Shown here piece by piece: positions 16,984-25,963 of a stretch of DNA of 64,000 nt (positions within the stretch are counted from its first letter, which is position 1; the number at the start of each line of letters is the position of its first letter). Made by a program: the position numbers and the translations under genes. The stretch is taken from NCBI RefSeq assembly GCF_021341785.1, contig NZ_JAJTTF010000008.1, forward strand, positions 62,001-126,000, written 5' to 3'. The stretch comes from Microbacterium sp. Au-Mic1. GTDB lineage: Bacteria; Actinomycetota; Actinomycetes; Actinomycetales; Microbacteriaceae. The notes beneath the pieces are model-generated. The model saw only the letters and a list, made by a program, of their open reading frames with translations, did no database searches and was not told the origin of the DNA.

Positions 16984-17999
16984 GCTCTGCCTACCTGGGA
17001 GGTGCGGACACGGGGATCGATCGTCATCTGCGTGACGTCGACGATGAAGGAGGTCACGATGAACACGAAGCCGATGATGAGCACGGCTCCGAGCACCGAG
17101 AACGTGTCGTGGTTGATGATCGACGCGTACATGTAGCTGCCCACGCCGGGGAGCGAGAAGACCACCTCGACCAGCACTGCGGCGCTGACCATCCAGCCGA
17201 ACTGCATGCCGACGATCGCGAGAGTGGACCCGAGGGCCGAGCGCAAGCCGTGTCTCAGCACGATCCGCCCGCTCGGCACGCCCTTGGACACGGCGAACGT
17301 GATGTAGTCCGACTTGAGCGCGGTCATCATGTTGGAGCGCACGTTGCGCGCGAGCGTCGAGATGAACGGCGTGCTCAGCGCCATCGCCGGCAGCAGCAGG
17401 TGCCAGATCGAGTCGAGCACGTTGCCGATGTTCCCGAACAGGAGCGAGTCGAGCACGCTGAACCCGGTCACTTTCGGCGGGGCCATGCCGACGCTGTTCA
17501 CGCCGGAGATCGGGAACCAGCCGAGGATCGAGCCGAACAGGAACCGCGCCATCAGCGCGAGCCAGAAGATCGGGATCCCGCCCTGCATCACGAGGATGAT
17601 GCGCGTCGCGGTGTCGCCCGCACGACCCTCGTTGAGCGCCGCGACGAGTCCCAGCGGGATCGCCACGCACAGGGTGATGAGCATGCCCAGCACGACCACC
17701 TGGATCGTCGTCGGCAGCACGTGCGCGATGTCGGCGAGCACCGGCTGGTGCGTGTACGCCGAGCTGCCCAGATCACCGCGCAGCGCCCGGGCCAGGAAGT
17801 CCCCGTACTGCACGATGAGCGGCCGGTCGAGGCCGAGGACGTGGCGCATCTGCTCGATCTGCTGAGCGTTGGCCATCCGGCCCGCGGCGACAGCGGCGAT
17901 GTCCCCGGGGATGAGCCGCGACATCAGGAAGACGATCGTGGCGACGCCCCAGAGGGTGAGGACCGCGAGACCGATCCTGCGAAGGATGAAGGAGAGCAT
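16980..17999 (-). CDS. ABC transporter permease (DppB/OppB-like)
   Basis: 339 residues with six predicted helices, starting MLSFILRRIGLAVLTLWGVA, the classic DppB opening. The EAA-type loop DYITFAVSKGVPSGRIVLRHGLRSAL is present. A ribosome site GGAAGAA lies just before ATG 17999. It lies 64 bases after the binding-protein gene and is coupled to the following permease. It is a channel half of the importer. Confidence 0.92.
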   Translation of the reverse strand: MLSFILRRIGLAVLTLWGVATIVFLMSRLIPGDIAAVAAGRMANAQQIEQMRHVLGLDRPLIVQYGDFLARALRGDLGSSAYTHQPVLADIAHVLPTTIQVVVLGMLITLCVAIPLGLVAALNEGRAGDTATRIILVMQGGIPIFWLALMARFLFGSILGWFPISGVNSVGMAPPKVTGFSVLDSLLFGNIGNVLDSIWHLLLPAMALSTPFISTLARNVRSNMMTALKSDYITFAVSKGVPSGRIVLRHGLRSALGSTLAIVGMQFGWMVSAAVLVEVVFSLPGVGSYMYASIINHDTFSVLGAVLIIGFVFIVTSFIVDVTQMTIDPRVRTSQVGRA

Positions 18000-18063
18000 G
18001 TTCTTCCGTCCGGGAGGAGGGACGGGGCGAGCCCCGCCCCTCCTCGGATCCGATTGCGCCGGC

Positions 18064-19635
18064 TTACTCGGCCAGCGTCAGCAGTGAGATGTCGTACGTG
18101 GCCGCGATCGGCGAGTACGGGATGGGCGCGAACTTCTCGTTCTGCACCTGGACGCGCGACGGGAACGCGATCAGCATCGTCGGGCGATCCTGGATGATCG
18201 CCTTCTGCGCCTGCTCGAAGTCCGCACATGCGGTCTTCTGGTCCGTCGAGGTCGTGCCCTCGGCGAGGAGCCTGTCGACCTCCGGGTTCGAGTTGCGCGC
18301 GAAGTTCGACTGCCCGATCGATGACGAGCTCCACGTGTGCGTCAGCATGGATCCGATGTCGGGGTACTGGGCCAGATCCCACAGGATCGAGACGTCCGGC
18401 GTGGTCTCCGGCTTCTTGATCATCTCCAAGTACTGCGAGTACGTGATCTGCTTCACGTCGACGTTCAGGCCGATGTCACGCAGATTGGCCTCGAGGATCG
18501 TTCCCGCGGTGCCCTGCTCCGGGATGATCGACTGGTACGCGATCGTCACGGTCTGTCCCGCGACGCCCGCCTCCTGGATGAGCTGCTTGGCCTTGGCCAC
18601 GTCCTGCTTCGCCGGATCGGTCGTGTACCGGCACTGCATGTACGCCGGGACCAGGCTGTCGGCCGGCTTGCCCCAGCCCTTCAGCGCATTCTTGATGTGG
18701 GCGCTGTAGTCGTACGCCAGCTGGATCGCCTCGCGCACCTTGATGTCCTTCGTGATGCCGCTCTCGGTGTTCATCGCGCCGATCGTCACGAGCGGGCTCT
18801 GGTGCTCCGTGATCTGGAACCCCTTCTTGCCCTTGAAGGTGTCGAGGTCGCTGACTGCCATGCTGGTGCCGATGTCGGCCGTGCCCGCCAGCGTCTCGTC
18901 ACGCAGCGCGCTGTTCTCCTTGAAGATGCGCATGACGAGGCTGTCCGGGCGGTTCTTCTTGTCCCAGTACTTGTCGTAGACCGCGAGGTCGACCTCGGAC
19001 GCGGGGTTGTAGCTCTTCAGCGTGTACGGCCCGGATCCGGCGTCGTTGCTGCTCAGCCACTCCTGTCCGTCGTCGGATCCGGCGTGCTCGGAGACGAGCT
19101 TGGAGTCCACGACGTAGATGAGCGCCAGCGCGCCGGCGAATGCGAGGTTCGGCTTCGCCAGAGTGATGGTGACCTGGTTGTCGCCGATCGCCTTCGACGA
19201 CACGTAGTCGGTGATGAAGCCGGCGCTGCCGGAGGCGATCTTGTGCACGCGCTCGAGCGTGTAGACCACGTCGGCCGCGGTGAGCTTGTTGCCGGAGTGG
19301 AACGTGACGCCATCACGGATGGTGAGCGTGATCGAGGTCGCGTCGGAGGAGTATTCGTACTTCGACGCGATGCTCGGCACGATCTTGCCGTTCGCGTCGT
19401 AGTTCAGGATCCGGTCGTAGAGGCCGGCGATGTAGAAGTCGTTGTTGGCGTTCGAGCCCTGCTGCGGGTCGAGCGTCTCGGGCACGATGTGCGAGGCGAT
19501 CACACCGGCCTTGCTCTGCGTTCCGCCGGTACTGCCCGCATCTCCTTTGCCGGTGGACAGACCGCAGGAGCTGAGTGCGAGCACCGATGCGGTGACGAGG
19601 ACGAGCAGTCCTGCCCTCTTTGGCAAGGTCTTCAT
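18064..19635 (-). CDS. Lipoprotein solute-binding protein of Dpp/Opp family (SBP family 5)
   Basis: 523 residues. A signal peptide MKTLPKRAGLLVLVTASVLA leads to lipobox LSSC with Cys24 as the lipidated residue, so the protein is membrane-anchored outside the cell. The body is the family 5 fold, with SHIVPETLDPQQGSNANN near the start and DGVTFHSGNKLTAADVVYTLERV in the usual place. Family 5 proteins bind peptides, opines, sugars or glycosides, so the ligand is open. ATG 19635 follows a purine-rich ribosome site. It is first in the operon, behind a promoter carrying two GntR-type operators. Confidence 0.92.
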   Translation of the reverse strand: MKTLPKRAGLLVLVTASVLALSSCGLSTGKGDAGSTGGTQSKAGVIASHIVPETLDPQQGSNANNDFYIAGLYDRILNYDANGKIVPSIASKYEYSSDATSITLTIRDGVTFHSGNKLTAADVVYTLERVHKIASGSAGFITDYVSSKAIGDNQVTITLAKPNLAFAGALALIYVVDSKLVSEHAGSDDGQEWLSSNDAGSGPYTLKSYNPASEVDLAVYDKYWDKKNRPDSLVMRIFKENSALRDETLAGTADIGTSMAVSDLDTFKGKKGFQITEHQSPLVTIGAMNTESGITKDIKVREAIQLAYDYSAHIKNALKGWGKPADSLVPAYMQCRYTTDPAKQDVAKAKQLIQEAGVAGQTVTIAYQSIIPEQGTAGTILEANLRDIGLNVDVKQITYSQYLEMIKKPETTPDVSILWDLAQYPDIGSMLTHTWSSSSIGQSNFARNSNPEVDRLLAEGTTSTDQKTACADFEQAQKAIIQDRPTMLIAFPSRVQVQNEKFAPIPYSPIAATYDISLLTLAE

Positions 19636-19738
19636 CCCTTTTCCCTTCCTTACTGCGTCGAGTGATTGAGGACGGAGCGGATGCTCGATCGCGTTCGGGC
19701 GGGTTCCCGGGGATCTGATCGACAGCGCCGTCGGAATC

Positions 19739-19767
19739 AGGATGGCATACCAGAAGGCGCTTGTCAC
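19739..19767 (-). promoter_or_regulatory. Promoter of the catabolic operon
   Basis: On the minus strand, GTGACA (19767-19762; five of six to TTGACA) is followed by exactly 17 bases and then CATCCT (19744-19739), a weak -10. A GntR operator lies across the -10 and the spacer. This gives an approximately 95-base leader before the binding-protein ATG. Confidence 0.5.
19743..19752. promoter_or_regulatory. GntR operator TGGCATACCA over the operon -10
   Basis: An exact reverse complement of the site at the gntR start (7924-7933). It overlaps the candidate -10, a position suited to repression. Confidence 0.68.
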
Positions 19768-19791
19768 GCTCTTTCTTGACCAATTGATCCT

Positions 19792-19807
19792 GTTTGGCAT
19801 TCCAAAC
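19792..19807. promoter_or_regulatory. Upstream GntR operator GTTTGGCATTCCAAAC
   Basis: Six-base perfect arms GTTTGG and CCAAAC enclose CATT, so the core is TGGCATTCCA. It lies about 50 bases upstream of the operon's proximal operator and about 70 bases before deoD. Two sites of this kind suggest cooperative binding or looping. Confidence 0.65.
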
Positions 19808-19876
19808 GGGATTCGGACTCTCGCACTTCCTCCCCGGCGAGACCCGGGCCGGGACCGCGATCGCTAGCCTGGCCGC

Positions 19877-20590
19877 ATGAGCACGCACATCGCCGCCGCA
19901 CCCGGTCAGATCGCCCCCGTCGTCCTCTTCCCGGGGGATCCGCTGCGCGCGAAGTGGATCGCGGAGAACTTCCTCGACTCAGCGGAGCTCTACTCCGAAG
20001 TCCGCGGCATGCTCGGCTTCACCGGCACCTGGCAGGGACATCGCGTCTCGGTGCAGGGATCGGGCATGGGGCAGCCGTCGATGTCGATCTACGCGAACGA
20101 GCTGTTCCAGGACTACGACGTGCAGACTCTCGTGCGGGTCGGCTCCTGCGGTGCGCTCACCGAGAAGGTGGGCATGCGCGACATCATCATCGCGAACGGG
20201 GCGTGCACCGATTCGGGGATCAACCGGATCCGCTTCCACGGCCAGGACTACGCACCCGTCGCCGACTTCGCGCTGCTGCGCCGTGCCGTCGAGGCGAGCG
20301 AGCGGATGGACCTTGAGCACGGGGTCCACATCGGCCTGCTGTTCTCGGGCGACCAGTTCTACAACACCCGCCCCGAACTCACCGAGCCGCTCGTCGCGCA
20401 CGGGGCGCTCGCCGTCGAGATGGAGACCAGCGCGCTCTACACGCTCGCCGCGTTCTACGGCCGCCGCGCGCTCAGCATCTGCACCGTGTCGGACCACCTC
20501 GTCACCCACGAGGAGACGACGGCGCTGGAGCGCGAACAGAGCTTCGGCGACATGGTGCGGATCGCCCTGGAGGCCGCGATCGCGGTCTGA
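19877..20590 (+). CDS. deoD: Purine nucleoside phosphorylase, DeoD type
   Basis: 237 residues, the usual size for hexameric DeoD. Phosphate- and ribose-site segments are visible: FPGDPLRAKWIAENFL, GSGMGQPSMSIYANEL, LVRVGSCGAL and VEMETSALYTLAAFYGR. The catalytic Asp lies in SDHLV. It cleaves purine (deoxy)nucleosides with phosphate to base and (deoxy)ribose-1-phosphate for salvage. TAGCCT (19865-19870) lies six bases before the ATG, which points to leaderless transcription. It is divergent from the catabolic operon and probably unrelated to it, although the upstream operator lies only 70 bases away. Confidence 0.94.
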   Translation: MSTHIAAAPGQIAPVVLFPGDPLRAKWIAENFLDSAELYSEVRGMLGFTGTWQGHRVSVQGSGMGQPSMSIYANELFQDYDVQTLVRVGSCGALTEKVGMRDIIIANGACTDSGINRIRFHGQDYAPVADFALLRRAVEASERMDLEHGVHIGLLFSGDQFYNTRPELTEPLVAHGALAVEMETSALYTLAAFYGRRALSICTVSDHLVTHEETTALEREQSFGDMVRIALEAAIAV

Positions 20591-20608
20591 GCCGGCCGAC
20601 GAGGTCGA

Positions 20609-21691
20609 TCAGCGCAGGGCGATCGGCACGTCGGATCCACCCTCGTGGGTGAGCCGGGCCCCCATCTGCACGAGCTGAGGCCGGGGAGCGAAACCGCCGG
20701 CGAAGAGCGCCTGCCCCTGCGCGAAGAGCGGCGACCGCGCGATGGCATCGGCCGGCGCGAAGCCGAACACCTCCGCCAGCTCGGCGAGGTCGCGCTCGGA
20801 GCTCATCTTCATGAGCGCGAGATTGTCGCACTGCGAGATCACATTCGGGTGCACCTTCGAGGGGCGCTGCGTGGAGAGCAGCAGCCACAGCCCGTACTTG
20901 CGCCCCTCGGCGGCGATCTGCTCGATCCGCTGCGCAAGCAGACGCTGCAGCGGGGTCGATGCATCCGGACCGCAGAGATTGTGCGCCTCATCGATCACGA
21001 TCAGTCGCCCGATGCGCTCCTGACGTCGCGCCCAGAGCTCGTCGAGCACCGCCAGAGCGGCGGTCTGCATCTGCGCCGGGGTGGCGAAGTGCCCCAGGTC
21101 GATCACCGTCGCGTCCGCACGGTCTCCGACGATGTCGGTCACGTCTCGTCGATCCCATGCCCACATTTCCCAGTCCGGGAGGCCGAGGTTCTCGATGCGC
21201 TTGGCGATGCGCAGATAGCCCGGATCGCCACTCTCACGCAACCACTCGACGACGGGCTTCTGCTCGTCGGTGAGGTACTGGGCATCGATCCGCAGCATGA
21301 GGTTGTAGTCCTCCGCGTCCCGGATCGGATCCAATTGGAGGATGGCGGCCCGCGAGCGGACGTCCATGTCGACGAAGCGCACCAGGAGCCTGTCGTCTCG
21401 CCCCGGTGCGGAGTGCAGCACCCGCACGTCGCGCTCGCGCAGCGCGGCGGCCTCCGCGGCCGGGGCGTCGTCGCGCACCTTCCCCAGCGCGACGAAGTCG
21501 GAGTTCGGATCGAACACGACGACGGGAAGTCGCGTGTGCAGCAGCACCTGCTCGAGCAGCACACCGAGCGCGTAGGTCTTCCCGGATCCGCTCTGCCCGC
21601 ACCAGAACGTGTGCCGGTTGAGCCGAGAGGCGTTCAGGAAGGCGGGCGCCTCCGAGTCGAGGAGGCTTCCGATGGGCAGATCCGCGGGCAT
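20609..21691 (-). CDS. HerA/VirB4-like P-loop ATPase
   Basis: 360 residues. Walker A CGQSGSGKTYALGVLL lies near residues 31-40, Walker B RLIVIDEAHNLCGP and a sensor-like LLLSTQRPSKVHPNVISQCDN follow. This is the DUF87/HerA-type DNA-pumping ATPase family, but without its NurA partner nearby. It lacks membrane segments. I place the start at ATG 21691 rather than 21700: TAGGAT (21704-21699) ends seven bases before 21691, the leaderless spacing seen elsewhere in the window. Role may be DNA repair or translocation; this is inferred. It lies divergent to a helicase gene. Confidence 0.75.
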   Translation of the reverse strand: MPADLPIGSLLDSEAPAFLNASRLNRHTFWCGQSGSGKTYALGVLLEQVLLHTRLPVVVFDPNSDFVALGKVRDDAPAAEAAALRERDVRVLHSAPGRDDRLLVRFVDMDVRSRAAILQLDPIRDAEDYNLMLRIDAQYLTDEQKPVVEWLRESGDPGYLRIAKRIENLGLPDWEMWAWDRRDVTDIVGDRADATVIDLGHFATPAQMQTAALAVLDELWARRQERIGRLIVIDEAHNLCGPDASTPLQRLLAQRIEQIAAEGRKYGLWLLLSTQRPSKVHPNVISQCDNLALMKMSSERDLAELAEVFGFAPADAIARSPLFAQGQALFAGGFAPRPQLVQMGARLTHEGGSDVPIALR

Positions 21692-21771
21692 GACCGTCAT
21701 CCTAGGGCGGCGGGCGCGGCCGGACTCCTCGCGTCCCGCCGTTCACCCGTCGGTGGGATGATCGAGACATC

Positions 21772-24300
21772 ATGTCTGCGCGCCTAGATCCGTCCGTCGT
21801 CCGCCCCGCCGAGGGGGACCCGGATCCCGACGCGGTCTACATGGCGTTCGTGGAATGGGCGGAGTCCACCGGGATCTCGCTCTACCCGGCGCAGGACGAA
21901 GCGGTCATCGAGATCGTGTCGGGGCAGAACCTGATCCTCAGCACCCCGACCGGCACCGGCAAATCGCTCGTCGCGGTCGCCGCGCACTTCGCCGCCCTCG
22001 CCGACGGGCGCCGCACCTACTACACCGCCCCGATCAAGGCGCTCGTCAGCGAGAAGTTCTTCAGCCTGGTCGACGTGTTCGGCGCCGAGAACGTCGGCAT
22101 GGTCACCGGCGACTCCGCCGTGAACGCCGACGCCCCGATCGTCTGCTGCACGGCGGAGATCCTCGCCAACCTCGCGCTGCGCCAGGGACCCGATGCCGAG
22201 GTCGGCCAGGTCGTCATGGACGAGTTCCACTTCTACGGAGACCCGGATCGCGGGTGGGCGTGGCAGGTGCCGCTGCTCACTCTGCCGCAGGCGCAGTTCA
22301 TCCTCATGTCGGCCACGCTCGGCGACGTGACGGAGCTCGCCGCGGACCTCACACGCCGCACCGGACGCGAGACCGCGGTCGTCACAGGCGTGGAGCGGCC
22401 CGTCCCCCTGCACTTCTTCTACGAGACCACCCCGATCCACGAGACGATCGAGGATCTGCTGCACACCGACCGCGCGCCGGTCTACATCGTGCACTTCTCC
22501 CAGGCCGCCGCGATGGAGCGCGCCCAGGCGCTCGCGAGCGCGAAGGTCGCCACGCGCGAGCAGCGCGACGAGATCGCGGAGCTCATCGGCGGGTTCCGCT
22601 TCACCACGTCGTTCGGCAAGACCCTGGCGCGCCTGCTCCGGCTCGGCATCGGCGTGCACCACGCGGGCATGCTGCCGAAGTACCGGCGCCTGGTCGAGCA
22701 GCTCGCGCAGCGGGGCCTCCTGCGCGTGATCTGCGGCACGGACACTCTCGGCGTCGGCATCAACGTGCCGATCCGCACGGTTCTTCTCACGGCGCTCACG
22801 AAGTTCGACGGCACGCGGATGCGCCAGCTCAACGCCCGCGAGTTCCACCAGATCGCCGGCCGGGCGGGCCGCGCGGGGTTCGACACCGCCGGGACCGTCG
22901 TCGCGCAAGCGCCCGAGCACGAGTCGGAGAACCTCGCCGCGATCCGCAAGGCCGGAGACGATCCGAAGAAGAAGCGCAAGATCATCCGCAAGAAGGCCCC
23001 GGACGGCTTCGTGTCCTGGGGGGAGCCCTCGTTCCAGAAGCTCATCGCCGCCGAGCCCGAGACGCTGACCTCGCACATGCAGATCACGAGCGCCATGATG
23101 CTCAACGTGATCGGTCGCGGCGGCGACGTGTTCGCCAATATGCGCGCACTGGTATACGACAATCACGAACCACGTGCGAAGCAGCGCATCCTCGCGATCC
23201 GAGCGCTCGGGATCTACCGGACGCTGCGGGAGTCGGGGATCGTCGAACGCGATCCCGACGGTTCGGTGCGGCTCACGGTGGACCTGCAGCCGAACTTCGC
23301 GCTGAACCAGCCGCTGTCGCCCTTCGCGCTGGCGGCGTTCGAGTTGTTGGACCCTGCTGACGCGGCCTTCGCGCTCGACATGCTCTCGATCGTGGAGGCG
23401 ACCCTCGACGATCCGCGGGCGATCCTCAGCCAGCAGGAGTTCGTCGCCCGTGGCGAGGCCGTCGCCGCGATGAAGCGCGAGGGCATGGAGTACGAGGAGC
23501 GCATGGAGGCGCTCGAGGAGATCACCTACCCGAAGCCCCTCGAAGAGCTGCTGTCGGCGGCGTTCGAGACCTTCAGCGCCGCTCAGCCGTGGATCCGCGA
23601 CTTCGAGCTGCACCCGAAGTCGGTCGTCCGCGACATGTACGAGCGAGCCATGTCGTTCGGGGAATACGTCGCCCTGTACAAGGTCGCGCGCTCGGAAGGA
23701 GTGGTGCTCCGCTACCTCTCGGACGCCTACCGCGCGGCCTCGCAGACCATTCCCGAGCACCTGAAGACCGAGGAGCTGCGTGATCTGATCGAGTGGCTGG
23801 GCGAACTGGTCCGCCAGGTCGACTCCTCCCTGCTGGACGAGTGGGAGGAGCTCGTCTCGGGCCACCCCGTCTCGCACTCCGACGAGCCCGTCGTGCCGCC
23901 GGCCCCGAAATGCCTGACGACGAACGTCCGCGCCTTCCGGATCCTCGTGCGCAACGAGCTGTTCCGCCGCGTGCAGCTCGCCGCCCGAGAGGATCTGGAC
24001 GGCCTCTCCGCGCTGGATCCGGAGTTCGGCGCCGACGGCTGGGATGCCGCCCTCGACGCGTACTTCGCCGAGCACGACGAGATCCGCACCGGACCCGACG
24101 CCCGCAGCGCGGCACTGCTCATCATCGACGAGACCGGCGGGCCCGATCACGAGCGGCCGGCGCGCGCCTGGGCGGTGCAGCAGATCCTTGACGATCCCGT
24201 CGGCGACCACGACTGGCGGATCTCCGCGATGGTGGATCTCGACGCCTCCGATGAGGCCGGCGAGGCCGTCGTCGCCGTGACCGGCGTGGCCCGGCTCTAG
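21772..24300 (+). CDS. Ski2-like DEAD/DEAH-box helicase with DUF3516 C-terminus
   Basis: 842 residues. Motif I STPTGTGKSLVAVAAH (about 56-71), motif Ia YYTAPIKALVSEKFF, motif II as VMDEFHFYGDPDRGW, motif III LMSATLGD, and motif VI HQIAGRAGRAGFDTAG define a superfamily 2 helicase of the Ski2/HelY type. The C-terminal 450 residues match the actinobacterial DUF3516 arrangement. It probably unwinds structured RNA or DNA. It starts about 80 bases from the divergent HerA-like gene, which may hint at a shared nucleic-acid role. Confidence 0.88.
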   Translation: MSARLDPSVVRPAEGDPDPDAVYMAFVEWAESTGISLYPAQDEAVIEIVSGQNLILSTPTGTGKSLVAVAAHFAALADGRRTYYTAPIKALVSEKFFSLVDVFGAENVGMVTGDSAVNADAPIVCCTAEILANLALRQGPDAEVGQVVMDEFHFYGDPDRGWAWQVPLLTLPQAQFILMSATLGDVTELAADLTRRTGRETAVVTGVERPVPLHFFYETTPIHETIEDLLHTDRAPVYIVHFSQAAAMERAQALASAKVATREQRDEIAELIGGFRFTTSFGKTLARLLRLGIGVHHAGMLPKYRRLVEQLAQRGLLRVICGTDTLGVGINVPIRTVLLTALTKFDGTRMRQLNAREFHQIAGRAGRAGFDTAGTVVAQAPEHESENLAAIRKAGDDPKKKRKIIRKKAPDGFVSWGEPSFQKLIAAEPETLTSHMQITSAMMLNVIGRGGDVFANMRALVYDNHEPRAKQRILAIRALGIYRTLRESGIVERDPDGSVRLTVDLQPNFALNQPLSPFALAAFELLDPADAAFALDMLSIVEATLDDPRAILSQQEFVARGEAVAAMKREGMEYEERMEALEEITYPKPLEELLSAAFETFSAAQPWIRDFELHPKSVVRDMYERAMSFGEYVALYKVARSEGVVLRYLSDAYRAASQTIPEHLKTEELRDLIEWLGELVRQVDSSLLDEWEELVSGHPVSHSDEPVVPPAPKCLTTNVRAFRILVRNELFRRVQLAAREDLDGLSALDPEFGADGWDAALDAYFAEHDEIRTGPDARSAALLIIDETGGPDHERPARAWAVQQILDDPVGDHDWRISAMVDLDASDEAGEAVVAVTGVARL

Positions 24301-24403
24301 CCGGATGCCCATCTCATCATCCCCGGAGGGATCCCCGCGCTCCCGGAGCCGATGTCCTCCGCCCGGCGTATCGTCGAGGACACGGAGCGGAACGGAGGAC
24401 GTC

Positions 24404-25510
24404 ATGACGATTCACGAAGGGCGCGGGGGGCCGCGAACAGCGCGGCGGGGGCCGATCCACCAGGGAATCATCCCCTCCTATCTGCTGGCGAAGCTCGCTG
24501 AGTCGGAGCGATACACGCAGGCCGCCGAAGCGGCCAGGCAGACCCTGATCGCGCCGGCGCCCGCGCAGCACCGCGCGCAGCTGCAGCTCTCCATCGACGA
24601 GAACGGCACGCTCGTCGCCACGGTCGAGGCCGCACCGAATCGCACCATCAGCGACGCGCACGGCACCGAGAACCTGCCCGGCACCGTGGTGCGCACGGAG
24701 GACGAGCCGACCGTCGCCGACGTCGCCGTGAACCAGGCTTTCGACGGGCTCGGCGCGACGTTCCAGATGCTGCTCGACGCCTTCCAGCGCAACTCGATCG
24801 ACGGCCAGGGCCTGCCTCTGGACGCGACGGTGCACTACGGATCCGGATACGACAACGCGTTCTGGAACGGCGAGCGCATGGTGTTCGGCGACGGCGATGG
24901 CCAGGTGTTCCAGCACTTCACCGCCTCGGTGACCGTGATCGGCCACGAACTGGGCCACGGTGTGATCCAGCACACCGCGGGCCTGGAGTACCAGGGCCAG
25001 CCCGGCGCTCTGAACGAGTCGCTCGCCGACGTGTTCGGCGCTCTCACCGAGCAGCACCTGCTCGATCAGACCGCGGATCAGGCGACCTGGCTCATCGGCG
25101 CCGGCATCTTCACCCCTGCGGTGCACGGCAAAGCGCTGCGGTCGATGCTGCACCCTGGCACCGCCTACGACGATCCCGAGCTCGGCAAGGATCCGCAGCC
25201 GGCCGACATGAGCGGATACGTCACGACCACCGACGACAACGGCGGGGTGCACATCAACTCGGGCATCCCGAACCGGGCGTTCGCGCTGTTCGCCGTCGAA
25301 CTCGGCGGTCTTGCCTGGGAGGCCGCCGGAGCCGTCTGGTACCGCGCGCTCACCGGCGGACTTTCATCGTCGGCGACGTTCGCGCAGTTCGCGAACGCGA
25401 CGATCAAGGAGGCGGACGCGGTGAGCACGGCGACCGGGGACGCCGCGCGCATGGCCTGGGCCTCGGTCGGCGTGATCAAGGCGACAGGCGATGAGCGACA
25501 CGCCGGCTGA
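24404..25510 (+). CDS. M4 metalloprotease, protealysin-like
   Basis: 368 residues with no signal peptide. The zinc motif HELGH (H181, E182, H185) and the downstream Glu in NESLADVFG (about E205) are intact, and HINSGIPNRAF carries the catalytic His. The short propeptide contains GIIPSYLLAKLAE, equivalent to the PPYL motif of protealysins rather than the long FTP propeptide of thermolysin. Start ATG 24404 has CGGAGG upstream. Protealysin-type enzymes act inside the producer or are released without a Sec signal. The next gene overlaps by 20 bases and encodes a candidate inhibitor. Confidence 0.9.
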   Translation: MTIHEGRGGPRTARRGPIHQGIIPSYLLAKLAESERYTQAAEAARQTLIAPAPAQHRAQLQLSIDENGTLVATVEAAPNRTISDAHGTENLPGTVVRTEDEPTVADVAVNQAFDGLGATFQMLLDAFQRNSIDGQGLPLDATVHYGSGYDNAFWNGERMVFGDGDGQVFQHFTASVTVIGHELGHGVIQHTAGLEYQGQPGALNESLADVFGALTEQHLLDQTADQATWLIGAGIFTPAVHGKALRSMLHPGTAYDDPELGKDPQPADMSGYVTTTDDNGGVHINSGIPNRAFALFAVELGGLAWEAAGAVWYRALTGGLSSSATFAQFANATIKEADAVSTATGDAARMAWASVGVIKATGDERHAG

Positions 25511-25847
25511 TCCGCCCGTCGGCCTCCCCGCCGACTCCGCTGCCGCCGGCGACGACGGCGTCGCGATCCGTGTCGCCCGCAGCGGCGGGATCGCCGGGAT
25601 GACGCGGCGCTGGAGCGTCCAGCCATCCGGCGGCGAGACCGAGCACTGGATGCTGCTCGTCGAGCGCTGCCCCTGGGACGAGAAGCCGCCAGCCGGCACC
25701 GGGGCGGATCGCTTCGTGTGGCGGATCGAGGTGCGGATCCGTCGGGAGCGCCACGAGCAGGTGATCCCCGAGGAGCACCTGCAGGGTCCGTGGCGGGCGC
25801 TCGTCGACGCCGTGCAGGAGGCCGACGCCGGCACCCCCCGGGCCTGA
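25491..25847 (+). CDS. Emfourin-like protealysin inhibitor
   Basis: 118 residues. After a 20-residue polar leader comes VAIRVARSGGIAGMTRRWSV, which matches the opening of emfourin-type M4 protease inhibitors, followed by a Trp-rich beta pattern (HWMLLVERCPWDE) and WRALVDAVQEAD at the end. Emfourin genes characteristically lie next to protealysin genes, as here. The ATG is inside the protease gene, so the two are co-translated, which fits an enzyme-inhibitor pair. Identification rests on context plus the short motif. Confidence 0.75.
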   Translation: MSDTPADPPVGLPADSAAAGDDGVAIRVARSGGIAGMTRRWSVQPSGGETEHWMLLVERCPWDEKPPAGTGADRFVWRIEVRIRRERHEQVIPEEHLQGPWRALVDAVQEADAGTPRA

Positions 25848-25963
25848 TCTCGTCAGCCGAGCCCCTCGCCCGAGGGGCGGGAGGCGACCCGCGTCACCCC
25901 CGCCACCCAGGGCGTACATCTCGCGCCGAGCGCGCCGGCCGTGTCGCTCCCGGCACCTGCCGG

